Positions 12,103-23,172 of a stretch of DNA of 64,000 nt are shown here, piece by piece. A program made the translations under genes and the position numbers. The first letter of the stretch is position 1. Each line of letters begins with the position of its first letter. The stretch spans positions 166,895,104 to 166,959,103 of the forward strand of contig NC_073693.1 of NCBI RefSeq assembly GCF_029784155.1. The letters are read 5' to 3'. A model generated the notes under the pieces. The model ran no database searches, was not told the DNA's origin, and saw only the letters and a program-made list of their open reading frames with translations. The DNA is from Uranotaenia lowii (lineage: Eukaryota; Arthropoda; Insecta; Diptera; Culicidae).

Positions 12103-12606
12103 AAGGTACCAGTAGAAACTGGGAACTGACCTACTTTGGCGAGGTGGATCATCATAACAACCAACCCTTGATCATATCCGGAGATTTCGATATCGCCAAC
12201 AGCGGAAAACTGGCACTGAACGGCCCTCCCGTGAGGGATCTTTCTGTCCCGACCATCCGGATAAGCAGCGGCACCAATCATTGCAGATTTCCCCCGGAAG
12301 TGCCGCTCAACCGCAGCAGTAACAAAAGCTGTAGGAACATGCCGCAATGGCGGTGTTTTCCCCAGTCCCCATCGACGATGACGTCCAGCGGAATTCCCAT
12401 CAACAGGCCGATGAAGGGCAAAGATACCTACAGGTGATTGTTTGGATTTTTATTTAACCGTCAAACCCGTAAACAGGTGCCTAACTAAGTTTTTTTTTTA
12501 TCTTACAAAATATTAGGCTGGTTAATTTGCCACCCGGACCCAGCCAGCATGCAAACAGATTCCGATTCCGCGAACTTCGGCATCACGCGTCACTTACAGC
12601 AAGTTG
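12103..12606 (+). pseudogene. Two-exon fragment of an unrecognised gene, cut by a transposon
   Basis: A GC-richer block follows an acceptor-like TTGCGCTCCCAG (ending 12102) and stays open to the donor TACAG|GTGATT (12433/12434). The acceptor ATATTAG (12516) starts a second block. Joining the two keeps the frame (phase 2) open, through residues such as LVNLPPGPSQHAN, until the long-inverted-repeat element starts at 12607. The first exon contains WELTYFGEV and LIISGDFDIANSGKL. I recognise no domain. It may be a host gene truncated by the insertion or a captured fragment. Confidence 0.4.
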
Positions 12607-12696
12607 CCCGAATAGAATTGAACCATGAAAAAACAATGAATTTCATGTTCACAAACCATACATTGTATGGTTTACACAATGATTATTATCGTCCTA

Positions 12697-13663
12697 CACA
12701 CTTAGATTGCAAATTTCCCCCTCGGGATAATGACTCTCTGAACCACAGGGTAATGGCTGAATTTCTTCGAAGTTCGTATGGGAACCCTCCCGAATCTTGG
12801 GACACTTGATTTCTCCTGAAATGTGGGACATAATATTCACGAATGCACAGGCACTCTAACAATTGTCCTGTATCATGGGAAAACTTCAGCTATCAAAAGT
12901 TTTCTGTCGCGTTTTTTATATAGTTCATCCTCTTCTATCTTACGCATAAAGTTCTGTATAATTTTCCCTTTTGAAATAAACTAACAGTCGTTCGATTAGA
13001 AAGCGGGAGTGGCTGAAATTTTGGCGGGCGGTAGGAACCAACAGGTCGAGGAATTGACCGTTAGAGAATAATATACCGACACCGATGGAGCCGCTGCTGA
13101 CTGTTGGATATGTTGATTTCCGATGAAGCCGCTATGCTGATTGCTGGAGATATGCTACACAAAACAAGGCTGAGAATCTGACGGATAAGTAAAATCCAGT
13201 GGAATCAGCAGCAAGGTATGGTGCTGGGGCAGGTTAGTATTTTCATCCAATTTATAATCGACGAAAAACTGATATTTGACTGTTCTTTGTTTGCAGGTAA
13301 ATCCAACATAAATTACCAAACCACCAGGAAAGGCAGCTAGGATGTTTATGTGTTAATTAAGGAAAAGGAATGTTAAGTATTGTTGATTGTAAATAAATTT
13401 TAATAATGTTTAAAAAAAAGCTTTTGTTATTTTGGTGTAAACAAATATGAAATTCATGTAAATATCGAATGGAAACCATTCCGAACCTACAGGAATACTT
13501 CGGAACTCCCTGCAAATTACAGGAGAAAACTGTTTCGAACCTACAGGTGCATTTGACAGTTGTTTTCCTGAGCTGATTCTCTGTCCTGAAATCGTCCTGT
13601 AATTTCAGCTGTTGAAAATACAGGACGAAATCCTCCCGACCACAGGAGAAAAGATTAAGTGTG
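12697..13663. mobile_element. Nested TA-flanked element (967 bp) with intron-bearing cargo
   Basis: The ends CACACTTA and TAAGTGTG are inverse and flanked by TA on both sides (12695-12696, 13664-13665). The undisturbed right arm of the host element gives the empty site, so this is a nested insertion. Near the right end the motifs CAGGA and TCCTG recur. A plus-strand transcript-like unit has the donor GGCAG|GTTAGT at 13233, the acceptor TTTGCAG at 13296 (64 bp intron) and AATAAA at 13392. No conserved protein is seen. Confidence 0.7.
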
Positions 13664-14393
13664 TAGATACCGTGAATGCACATTGGAATTTATAGTTTTT
13701 GACCATACATTTCATCGTTTTGACGAAAATAACCATGAAAAAGGGGTATTGTTATGCAGCGTGACCATGAAAAAAATGGCGATTTTCCATACATTGAGAA
13801 GCCCAAAAATATAAAGTTCATGGTTGTAACAGCTTCCAATTTTTCATAGTAAAACCATGAAAATCCGATGATTTACATTGTTAAACCGCTGTAAACAAAA
13901 TATTTGCTCATGGTGGGGTTTTTGCATTTATTTTTGGTTTTGTCATCATTTTCAGTTTTATTTTATTGGAACGGATTGATTTATTCACATTTATTTAATA
14001 ATCAAAAAATAACACTTCACTCACACTTATTGATTGCAGCTATTTCCTGGATCCGTCTCTCACTTTCCGGCTTCCCGTAGCCGCTCTATCGACATCCACA
14101 CGCGCGCAATGCATGATGATGATTGTTTTATGCTAAAATTGATAAAAATAAACGATTAAACAATGTTGCTTCTTGTTAATTTCGCTTTTAACTTACCATT
14201 GGGTCCACCTCAGAACACTTAGAATTAATTTTTCTAAAAACTACCGACCGACGATTGTGGAGAGGAAAATAAACAGTACCGCGGCCGTCAAATTATCCGT
14301 ACACGCAAAACTTGGAATGTTTAAAATTCTTAAATTATTCACGCTGGGATGTACTTTTAACCATGAAGTACGTGGTCACATTTGAATTCATTG

Positions 14394-15133
14394 GATATTG
14401 AATGTGATACCATGGTTCTGTTCTATTCGGGTGGTGTTATGCTGGCTATTACATCAGCAGGAAATCATTCATCCAACCAGCTGGATAGTGTTTCTTCCGG
14501 CATACCTATCTTCGTAATTGAAGGTGACGCAAAAAAGTTGGTAAGTCGATTTCCGTTGCCAAGACTGAATTTCAATGACAAATGTAATATTTTCATCAAA
14601 TTTATGAATTTTAAAAACAAAATCATAATGTTATGTTTTTTAAAGAATGTTATTCCGAATTGAACAAGTAAAAATATTTTGAACTTGGAGAGATCATGAT
14701 CCTGAATCTGAATTTAATATAAATCTGACTGAAATCTGAATCTGAAATTTGTTATTCAAATTTGAATTAGGAATCTTCATATAAATGCTTGACTAAAATC
14801 TAACTCTGAAATCATAAATCCAAATCTCATTTCTGAATCTGAATGTATCAAAAATTTCTCCTTTACTTGCAGCTCTAACATCTGAAACGGGGAAACAGGA
14901 TTACCGTAGGGCCTCCAACGAGTACCAAGCGGATTCTTCCTCCACCAAGTGTATTAAAGGACGAATACAATTATGAGACGCTCATCGACAATCTTTTTTT
15001 CGGGTAAATTCCAAAAAAAACATCTGAGCCTGAATCTTCCAGCACAACCTGCCTGAAATAATCGGACTATGGATTGTTAATGTTCATCGTTGGAGGTGAC
15101 GCTGAACAGGCGGCAGTCGAAACCGCCGTCAAG
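14394..15133 (+). other. Exon-like cargo in the 12607-15918 element
   Basis: An open stretch containing GIPIFVIEGDAKKL ends at a consensus donor GTTG|GTAAGT (14541). An acceptor follows a pyrimidine tract (CTTTACTTGCAG, ends 14872) and leads to a block with DEYNYETLIDNLFFG in one frame. A later block has GGDAEQAAVETAVK. The composition is exon-like against an AT-rich background. Frames do not join cleanly, so it is probably captured and decayed. The protein is not recognised. Confidence 0.35.
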
Positions 15134-15305
15134 GTATTTCATGGGATGAATTTAAGCAACAATATTTTTTAACCAACTTTTTTCAAAGAATTTTAAAATA
15201 AAATAACATTATTTTATATTCATTTTTTCAATTACCTGGTTTGCTAAAGCTATTTATTATTTTTATAAGGAATAGTATTTCTGATGGGTCCTGCTTTTAA
15301 ATAAA

Positions 15306-15540
15306 AGTTCATAATTAATATTTTAATTGATTGTAATTGTTAGCTTAGGTTATAACTCTTTTCAAAGAATTCTATTTATGATAAGTTGTGCTTTATTAAC
15401 TTGATAAACTTTCAAATCCCCGAGAAAAGGAATAAAAGTTTATCAAGTTGATAAAGCACCTAATCATGAATTAAATTCTTTGAACAGAGTTATAACTTAA
15501 GCTAAAATGACAATCAATTAAAATATTAATTATTCATTGT
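15306..15540. repeat. Foldback (hairpin) repeat, arms about 108 bp
   Basis: The left arm 15306-15413 and right arm 15431-15540 are near-inverse copies with a loop of about 17 bases rich in CCCC/GAGAAAAGG. Arm landmarks are ATTAATATTTTAATTG and CAACTTGATAAAC. This is typical of a hairpin MITE. It lies inside the 12607-15918 element. Confidence 0.75.
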
Positions 15541-16021
15541 AAACCATGAAATTTTACGGTTAAAACAATGATCATATACCATAGAGAAACTTTGATTTCC
15601 ATCTTCGTTAAAACAATGGAAATAAACGGATTTTCATGGTTTTATTATGAACAGGTAGAAGGTGTTTTACCCATGAACTTCATATTTTTGAGCTTCCGAA
15701 TGTATGGGAAATCGCCATTTTTTTCATGGTCACGCTGCATAACAATACCCCTTTTTCATGGTTATTTTTGTCAAAACGATGAAATGTATGGTCGAAAACT
15801 ATGAATTCCAATGTGCATTCACGGTATCGAGGACGATAATAATCATTGTGTAAACCATGAAATTTATGGTTTGTGAATATGGAATTCATAGTTTTTTCAC
15901 GGTGCATTTCTATTCGGGTATTCATCCCGAAGTTGGTCGTTTAACGTGTTTTTCTTTTTTGTATTGTTTTTTTTTTGTATTTTTTTATTTTTGGGGGTTG
16001 GGGAACAAGGGGTGTCTGGAG

Positions 16022-17058
16022 TTATAATTGATGGAAGAGATTTGTTTTTTTCAGGAAGTATATAAGTTTTTTCTCTTCTTCGGGGCAGCAGGAGAGGATC
16101 TGACGGAGGGATGTAGACAGGGAACAGGAGATTCTATGAGGGTGGTATTGGGAACAGGAAGTGAGGATGTGTTTAATTGTTATCGGTACTCTACATGAGG
16201 GACAATTTGGTGGGTTGTCCTTAGTTATAAGGTGAAGGTGTGTAAGCCGGGTATGCCCTATACGGACTCTTGTCAGGACTCTTCTTTCGGTGGTGCAGGG
16301 TCGGTCGGGCCATTTCTCAGTTGTGTTTTTCACTTCCCGAAGTTTGGCTTGTGAATTTGATGCCCACATGATATCCCAAGCATTTTTAATTGCGCCTTTG
16401 ATGTAGAGTATGGTATCAGATTGGGGAATGGAGTTGGTAAAGGGTGGTAGACTAGTGCCTATAGAGGCCAGACGATCTGCAGCTTCATTACCTGGAATGC
16501 CCGAGTGACCAGGTATCCAACAAATGGTGATGTTCTTGCGGGGGGCTATTTGGGAGATGGAGTATATCCATGGATGTTTCAAGTTACCAGCGGCTAAGGC
16601 GGTCAAGACACTTGCCGAGTCCGAAAAGATGACAGAGTTTCGGTTCGAATTCTCAACGGCATTTAACAGAGCAAATGCTTCGGAACTAAAGACTGTACAC
16701 TTTGAGGGGAGCCCCAAGCTCCTGTCGGATATTCCGTCGTAAACACCGCATCCGACCTTACCACAATTTATTTTTGAGCCGTCATTGTAGATATGAGGAA
16801 GGGCATAGTATTTAGTTTGGACTAGTTTAAGGAAATTTGGTAGGACGATGGCGGAAGAATCGCCAGCTTTTATATGTTTTTTAAGGGACATGTCAATTTT
16901 GGGTTTTGGGTCGTTCCAGTTTCTAATTTTAGGGCCAGATTTTGGGCAAACTGATGGGAGGGGGTCTATAAGTAGTTGGTTTAAGAGAGAGTTGGTTCTG
17001 CTAACCATAGGAATTTCGGGGGAGCTGCCATTTGAAAGAGCACGTATGGCTTTGATAG
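16022..17058 (-). pseudogene. LINE ORF2 C-terminus: RNase H domain and CxxC tail
   Basis: This is the 3' part of ORF2 of the I-group LINE. RNase H acidic residues are visible in NDGSK, SSEAFAL, FSDSASV and GNEAADRLA, followed by a GHTRLTH...CPSC...HILTSC tail, typical of this LINE group. The first residues of the open frame reaching into 17152 are read from the BEL/Pao LTR and are not part of the protein. Upstream the frame resumes at 23153, beyond the LTR element. RNase H removes the RNA strand after reverse transcription. Confidence 0.85.
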
Positions 17059-17750
17059 TGTTGCCGTAGGTCAGTAAAAACAGGGGATTGGGTCGAGTTC
17101 CGACAGTATATTTGTACCAATACAAAACTGGTGTATAGAAATAAAACTTCAAGACTAAAATACAAAATACAAAATCATCAGAATGAGGTTATGTAAATGG
17201 ATAAGCTAAACTTACATTTAGTTGACCTCCCTAAGCCAAACGAAACCTAGCAACTTTATAATTTTCGCCGTTGGCCTAACCTGTTTTATGGTTTAGAATT
17301 AATTTATAATGCTTTACAGGGTTATTCCAATATTTAGTACTCACCGCAACGCTAAATGTTCACTACAACAATAATGGCTTTACACCTCGATCAAAGGCAA
17401 ATCTAAATTTGTCCTGGCTACGAATCTGTGCGAACAATCAAAATGAATAAAGGAAATAGTTCTAATCTACATCTAGACAACTTACTTGTCCCTCCAGCTG
17501 GTACAATAAAGGTTCACAAATCTTCTAACTTTAAAACAACCGGAAACCTCTTAATGCCGCACTAAATCAACAAACTTTTCCTACTGTTGCGTCGCGTGGT
17601 ACTTTTTCTCAAAACTAACATAACGGTACTTTCTCAACAAAGATAAATTTTCACTCTGCCCCCGCTCCAACGGTCAATGTTGCCAGATCGAAATGTCAAT
17701 CTGATGACAGCTACAGGCAGCACTCGGTTTTCTCCACTCTTGCCGCAACA
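17059..17750 (-). repeat. BEL/Pao 3' LTR
   Basis: This 692 bp long terminal repeat is TG...CA bounded and nearly identical to 22456-23147. Differences noted by eye include GTTGACC versus GTCGACC, CCTAGCA versus CCTAACA and ACCGGAA versus ACCGAAA. It is the 3' LTR in element (minus) orientation. Confidence 0.93.
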
Positions 17751-18259
17751 TCCTCCCCCCGGTGGAATCCGGTAGACTCGGTTCCGCAACCATCTCCAAC
17801 CTCCAGGACTGCTAGGCGAGACAACGGTCGACGAAATACTCCATCTCGAGTTTGTACTAACGCTTGGCGACATCTACCATCCGGGTTTGTTATCAGCTGC
17901 AAGACTCTACCTCGGGTCCAACCATTTCGCCTACTGCCCTCTACCAGTACTACTAGGGCTCCAGCTTCGATCGGTTTCGTCTCCCCGAACCACTTAGTGC
18001 GTTTCGTCAGAGTTGGCAGGTACTCAAGAGTCCACCTCTTCCAGAACGTATCCAACTGCTTCTGAAGCTGACTCCATGAGTAGCTAAGTAGTTTGCTGCT
18101 GCATTCCGTTTCAACGATCGGCTGACATACTCCATCGGAACTACCCAGCAGGAAGTGGTTTGGGGTAATCGCTTCACTCTCCGCGGAGTCTAACGGCAAA
18201 TACGTCAACGGTCTACTATTGACGATGGATTCGGCCTCAACCAGTAGTGTTTGCAGTTT
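17711..18259 (-). pseudogene. BEL/Pao integrase C-terminal tail after an in-frame stop
   Basis: Directly after the TAG that ends the long ORF, the same frame continues open: KLQTLLVEAES, NSRPLTYLP, then PNHFLLG, the usual end of BEL/Pao integrase, and a W-rich C-terminal domain (GRVLQLI...PDGR...RRPLSRLAVLE). So one nonsense change separates it from the rest of pol. The frame ends inside the LTR. Readthrough is possible but there is no sign that it is programmed. Confidence 0.75.
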
Positions 18260-21200
18260 CTAGTCGTCCAGTTTATCGTGGTATGCTTCCAACAACGCCT
18301 GCTTGACGGACCGGACCATCCTTTCCCAAGCTCCACCCATATGGGGAGCAGCCGGGGGAATGAAATGCCACGTTGTGGTAGTATTCGTGAATGTGGCTTC
18401 AACACCGGAGTTGATTTGTTGACGAAGTATTTTCTCGGCACCCTGGAAGTTCGTCCCATTGTCACTGTGCACTTCGGCTGGGGCACCTCTTCGGCCGATG
18501 AATCGGCGTATAGCAGCAATGCAGGATTCGGTAGTCAAGCTGTGAACAGGTTCTAGATGGACGGCTCTCACCGTAAGGCACGTGAAGAGAGCTACCCACC
18601 TTTTCACGGTACTCCTTCCAACTCGCACCATTAACGGACCAAAGTAGTCCAGCCCTACGTTCGAAAAGGGACGGACTTGCGACGACAATCGGGCCACCGG
18701 TAGCGGTGCCATCCTGGGAATAGCTGGTCGAGCCTTGTAAACAGCGCACTGTTGACATTTCTTCGCTACTGTTCTCACCAAAGATCGTAGTGCTGGTACG
18801 TGAATACGTTGCCGTGCTTCATTAACCACGGTCTCGTTGTTGGCGTGATGAAATCTACGATGCAATTCATCGATGTACAAAAAGGTAATCCAGTGTTCCT
18901 TGGGAGGTATCACCGGGAACTTTGCGTCCTTCTTAACACCTTTTACTGCAGCGATTCTTCCGTCGAGACGAAGAACCCCGTACTCGTCGATACTCGGGGT
19001 CAGCTGATAGATTCGACTGGATTTTTCAATACGTATTTGATCCTTCTTCGGCAATTTTAGATTTCTTTTAAGGGTTACAACTTCATCGGGATATGCTTCG
19101 CGTTGGGCCAACATAAACAAAGAACGTTCAGCCTTCTGCAGTTCTGCTCTCGTAAGACAGCCTAAGTTGCGACGTTCAGGAGGCAATTGTCTGTTGGCAA
19201 TGTAACGGTGGACGTATGCTGGTGTTCGTAGAATTCGGCACCATTTTGAGAAGCGACGATAGTCAATAACAGGTTGGAAAAAGGGCACATCATGATGTGA
19301 ATAACACGCCCGTAGTTCCTCTTCAGTCGTCGATACCACTTTACTGACTGGCCATCGATCCTCGGACAGTCTCAGGAATTCCGGTCCACTATACCAGATG
19401 CTCGTCACTTTAAAGAAAGGTCCTGATCCCCACTTTGTTGCTTCGTCGGCAGGGTTCTGCTTCGACGGGACCCATCTCCATTCGTTCCGGTTGGTCAACT
19501 CCAGGATTTCTGCGACCCTGAATGCCACGAAGCGGTGATATTTCCGGGGGTCTCCCAGGATCCAGCTCAGAGCCGTGCTTGAATCGGTCCAGAAACAGCG
19601 TTTCGTAACTCGTAGTGAATGGTTTTGAACGACAAACTGTGTCAAACGAGCGCCTAGCACACATCCTTGGATCTCCAAGCGGGGTATAGTCCACGGTTTG
19701 AGCGGGGCAACCTTAGTCTTAGCGGCCACCAATGCGACCTCACTGCCACCTCGGGAGTTGATGTAACGGAAGTAGACTGCACATGAATATGCAACCTCGC
19801 TGGCGTCCAAATGATTCAAATGTTTAATTGTTTGCGATGACATCTTGATCGCACGTTTATCTCCGTCGCTGATAGTCGGTTGAAATACTTTGGTTCCTTC
19901 TTCTTCGACGGCAGAAAACCTTTTGACAGATTTATCGAAAGGGGTTTCGTCCTGGCACTCACACACATGGTAACTAATCGTTGGAGTCTGGTCATCTCGC
20001 GTTCCACCATATACGCACCACCCTAAGCGAGTGCGTACGGCGGTAGGATCTCCAACACCTCCTTCTCTCGCCTTGAGAGGGACAACAAGTTTTAGGTTAT
20101 CGAGTCCAATAAGAAGCTGTGGACAAACGTTTTCGAAACCTTTAATAGGCAATCCTCTAAGATGAGGGAACTTTTGCTTCATCGTGCTGATCGGAAGAGT
20201 TTGTTTCGGAAGATCTAACGATTGAATGGTACCGACATTGACGAGTGGGTATCGCTTGGTTTGACCTACTCCCGAAATAGAGAAGCCAACACGCTTCGAT
20301 TCGTTTTCCACTCTCGTAACATTGCTTGTCCACTTCAAGCATAACGGCTGCTTTCGCCCATTCAAGCCTCGTTTATCAGCCAACTCCGTTTCTATCATCG
20401 TCAATGATGAGCCTTCATCAATGAATGCAAAGGTATCAACCGATGAGTTACCGTTGTACAAAACGATCGGGATTATGCGGTACAGCAAAGATGAAGCAGT
20501 AGAATGATGGCTGACAGTTTCTGAGGGCGAGCTTGATGGTGTGTTGTTGGATGGCTTCGGCGGTACAGACTGGTGCAGGAGAGGATGGTGCCGTTTACTG
20601 CAACCGTGGACACCACAGCGATTCCTATTATTACACGGTCGTCGACCATGTGCATACAGGCACGTTCTGCATAGGGCCAGCTCTTGAATCCGCTTCCACC
20701 GTTCATCGGCAGATAGCTGTTGAAATGTACGACAGTCTCGTGCACGATGCCCCAACTTTTGGCATACCGCACACGCAATCGTTCGTTGTGAATTTCCGAG
20801 CGTACCCCGGGGGTTTACAGCAGAGCTCCCCCCGGTATCGGAGTGCACAAAACTCCGTTCTACTTTGTGCTTTTCTCGTCTAGTCGGATGTCGTTTTGAT
20901 TCCGCATTGTAGGTGGTGACACTGTAGGCATCAGTCACGACCTCTTCCATAAACGCTCCAAACGTCTGGAGGTTTACCACTTCATATGCCCTTCGATAGC
21001 TGGCCCATCTCATCTGGTACTCGGTCGGAAGTTTTCCGATCAGATCCTTAAGCAGGCAAGGGTTGGCCAGATGATCCGTTAGTTCGGCTGCAATGATGTG
21101 ATCGCAGAGAGCTTGCACTACGGTCCCGAATTCGATGAGTGTCTCGAGTCGGTCCGCTTTCGGAGATGGAGTGGCCTTAACACGCTCGATTAGTGAGTGC

Positions 21201-22435
21201 ACCAAAAGATCCGGACGACCAAAGCGCATCCGCAATTCTTGAATGACACGAGGAACCGATGCTGGTAAGATCAATCGGCTTCGGACTGCTTCCCATGCCG
21301 CTCCTTTAAGGCATCGTTGCAGGCGGATCATATTTTCGCCTTCGCTGAAACCACACGCCTCCGTCGTGTAATTATATTGGCTTATGAATACCGGCCAGTC
21401 CACAGGATCTCCGGAAAATGGCGGCAAATCTCGTGGCAGAACTTGACGGGCTGCCGCTTGTGACTTGGATGGACCTGGCGCAAGAGTATTCGTTCGTCGC
21501 TCCACATTTGCGACAGGAAACTCAACTTGGGTAACCGGAACAGCAGGTTCAGGTAGTTGTTGATTAACTCGCTCCTCGCTGCTCTCGGATCGCTCCGAAA
21601 TAGTCGGTAAAACTGGCTGCGGAAACAAAGGTGCTTTTGCTGACTGAGCCATTGCACCTGATGAACAAACTGTTGTTGTTGTTGGAACCAACTGCTGCTT
21701 GGGTGGAGATATCGGCTCATCTCGTTTCTCAGCTGGAGGGAATGAAGCTGTTTCCAACTGTTGCTGTGCAATTGCAGGGGGTGTCAATGCCAATCGACAC
21801 AGATTGAATTGATTTTGCAGCTCTTGAAGCTGCATTACGGACGGTCGTTCATTCCCCTGCCAGGCGCATAGTTGCTGCTGCAGGGTAGGCACGGTTTTCG
21901 GTTTTTGATACTGCTCCTCTTTCCTGGTGACCACCTCTCCATAAGGAACATTCTGGATGTCGCGTGGAATCTGTCCACCGACTGCACCTTCCGTGTCAGA
22001 ATGTGTTTGGCTAGCCACCCAGTTCGCAGTTCGCTGCGACTTTTCTTTCGGCAATTCTATTTCCTGTGACCGGCTGCTGTGTGAATCGTCTTCCTCCATC
22101 AAATCGCTCATCAATTTGTATCGTTTTGCAAGATACCGTTTGTCCAGCTCCTGTTCCTCCTCCACTCGCTTCAACTCCAGCTCGAGTTTTGCCCTGCGGA
22201 CGGAAGGTGAGGACCGGTTGGAAGCGATTTTTGTCGGAAGGCATTTTGCACACACCCAAGCTTGCTGCTTAATATCGGCTCCTACTCCGGCACAAGAAAA
22301 GTGCCACCAATTGGAGCACCGATCGCAAGCGACAACATTGTCGGCTGAATCCGGCTTATCACATACCACACAGCTGAATGCATTTTCCAGATCGATGGTG
22401 TTGTAATAATCGCTGGAACTCATCTCAGTGGCCAT
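18260..22435 (-). CDS. BEL/Pao gag-pol, 1391 aa, without reverse transcriptase
   Basis: The start is the ATG at 22435 (MATEMSSS); codons further upstream are LTR sequence. Domains in order: a PHD-like zinc finger (about residues 20-70, CxxC...CDRCSNWWHFSC), a coiled and Q-rich stretch, a gag domain of the kind shared by BEL elements (around LPPFSGDPVDWP), zinc knuckles (about 555-620), an aspartic protease with DEGSS (about 670), RNase H (DASEVAYSCAVYF and FWTDSSTALSW), and an integrase with HH-CC (about 1190-1235) and the D,D-containing core. Between ISDGDKRAI and HLDASEVAYS, where other BEL elements have about 450-500 residues of RT ending in a YxDD box, there are only about 10 residues. 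The RT is cleanly missing yet the frame stays open. The ORF stops early at TAG 18262-18260. Confidence 0.88.
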   Translation of the reverse strand: MATEMSSSDYYNTIDLENAFSCVVCDKPDSADNVVACDRCSNWWHFSCAGVGADIKQQAWVCAKCLPTKIASNRSSPSVRRAKLELELKRVEEEQELDKRYLAKRYKLMSDLMEEDDSHSSRSQEIELPKEKSQRTANWVASQTHSDTEGAVGGQIPRDIQNVPYGEVVTRKEEQYQKPKTVPTLQQQLCAWQGNERPSVMQLQELQNQFNLCRLALTPPAIAQQQLETASFPPAEKRDEPISPPKQQLVPTTTTVCSSGAMAQSAKAPLFPQPVLPTISERSESSEERVNQQLPEPAVPVTQVEFPVANVERRTNTLAPGPSKSQAAARQVLPRDLPPFSGDPVDWPVFISQYNYTTEACGFSEGENMIRLQRCLKGAAWEAVRSRLILPASVPRVIQELRMRFGRPDLLVHSLIERVKATPSPKADRLETLIEFGTVVQALCDHIIAAELTDHLANPCLLKDLIGKLPTEYQMRWASYRRAYEVVNLQTFGAFMEEVVTDAYSVTTYNAESKRHPTRREKHKVERSFVHSDTGGSSAVNPRGTLGNSQRTIACAVCQKLGHRARDCRTFQQLSADERWKRIQELALCRTCLYAHGRRPCNNRNRCGVHGCSKRHHPLLHQSVPPKPSNNTPSSSPSETVSHHSTASSLLYRIIPIVLYNGNSSVDTFAFIDEGSSLTMIETELADKRGLNGRKQPLCLKWTSNVTRVENESKRVGFSISGVGQTKRYPLVNVGTIQSLDLPKQTLPISTMKQKFPHLRGLPIKGFENVCPQLLIGLDNLKLVVPLKAREGGVGDPTAVRTRLGWCVYGGTRDDQTPTISYHVCECQDETPFDKSVKRFSAVEEEGTKVFQPTISDGDKRAIKMSSQTIKHLNHLDASEVAYSCAVYFRYINSRGGSEVALVAAKTKVAPLKPWTIPRLEIQGCVLGARLTQFVVQNHSLRVTKRCFWTDSSTALSWILGDPRKYHRFVAFRVAEILELTNRNEWRWVPSKQNPADEATKWGSGPFFKVTSIWYSGPEFLRLSEDRWPVSKVVSTTEEELRACYSHHDVPFFQPVIDYRRFSKWCRILRTPAYVHRYIANRQLPPERRNLGCLTRAELQKAERSLFMLAQREAYPDEVVTLKRNLKLPKKDQIRIEKSSRIYQLTPSIDEYGVLRLDGRIAAVKGVKKDAKFPVIPPKEHWITFLYIDELHRRFHHANNETVVNEARQRIHVPALRSLVRTVAKKCQQCAVYKARPAIPRMAPLPVARLSSQVRPFSNVGLDYFGPLMVRVGRSTVKRWVALFTCLTVRAVHLEPVHSLTTESCIAAIRRFIGRRGAPAEVHSDNGTNFQGAEKILRQQINSGVEATFTNTTTTWHFIPPAAPHMGGAWERMVRSVKQALLEAYHDKLDD

Positions 22436-22455
22436 CGTGTAAATTCTTGAAGAAT

Positions 22456-23147
22456 TGTTGCCGTAGGTCAGTAAAAACAGGGGATTGGGTCGAGTTCCGA
22501 CAGTATATTTGTACCAATACAAAACTGGTGTATAGAAATAAAACTTCAAGACTAAAATACAAAATACAAAATCATCAGAATGAGGTTATGTAAATGGATA
22601 AGCTAAACTTACATTTAGTCGACCTCCCTAAGCCAAACGAAACCTAACAACTTTATAATTTTCGCCGTTGGCCTAACCTGTTTTATGGTTTAGAATTAAT
22701 TTATAATGCTTTACAGGGTTATTCCAATATTTAGTACTCACCGCAACGCTAAATGTTCACTACAACAATAATGGCTTTACACCTCGATCAAAGGCAAATC
22801 TAAATTTGTCCTGGCTACGAATCTGTGCGAACAATCAAAATGAATAAAGGAAATAGTTCTAATCTACATCTAGACAACTTACTTGTCCCTCCAGCTGGTA
22901 CAATAAAGGTTCACAAATCTTCTAACTTTAAAACAACCGAAAACCTCTTAATGCCGCACTAAATCAACAAACTTTTCCTACTGTTGCGTCGCGTGGTACT
23001 TTTTCTCAAAACTAACATAACGGTACTTTCTCAACAAAGATAAATTTTCACTCTGCCCCCGCTCCAACGGTCAATGTTGCCAGATCGAAATGTCAATCTG
23101 ATGACAGCTACAGGCAGCACTCGGTTTTCTCCACTCTTGCCGCAACA
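22456..23147 (-). repeat. BEL/Pao 5' LTR
   Basis: This is the 5' LTR in element orientation, 692 bp, the partner of 17059-17750 with the same ends and length. It carries promoter and R/U5 functions for the element. It is followed on the plus strand by the target duplication GATAG. Confidence 0.93.
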
Positions 23148-23172
23148 GATAGAGAGGTGTTTAGCAATGAGC

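Larger units (their letters stand above)
12607..15918. mobile_element. Long-terminal-inverted-repeat element with CCCGAATAG ends
   Basis: The left end CCCGAATAGAATTG and the right end CATTTCTATTCGGG are inverse. The inverse homology continues inward for roughly 300 bp: left 12607-12694 plus 13666-13870, right 15550-15918, and includes repeated ACCATGAA motifs. The flanks are TG (left) and TA (right), compatible with a TA duplication with one change; this is not certain. The left arm is split by a nested TA element (12697-13663). The middle holds exon-like fragments near 14394-15130 and a 230 bp foldback. No transposase is recognised. Confidence 0.7.
17059..23147 (-). mobile_element. BEL/Pao LTR retrotransposon lacking its RT domain
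   Basis: Two 692 bp LTRs (17059-17750, 22456-23147) start TGTTGC and end GCAACA on the plus strand and differ at about three positions by eye. A 5 bp duplication GATAG flanks the element (17054-17058, 23148-23152), as expected for BEL/Pao. In minus sense a polypurine tract GGGGGGAGGA (17760-17751) adjoins the 3' LTR. A primer site is not recognised: the start codon lies only about 20 bases after the 5' LTR. The element is inserted in the RNase H part of the LINE. The young LTRs date it as recent. Confidence 0.93.

Noticed and set aside
17059..17152. Start codon of the 376-codon frame at 16022-17152
   Set aside because: The first residues are read from the BEL/Pao LTR; the same residues begin the frame of the other LTR. 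It is a chimera of LTR and LINE RNase H.
20533..20883. Plus-strand ORF of 116 codons inside BEL/Pao gag-pol
   Set aside because: Antisense shadow of the long coding frame, no domain.
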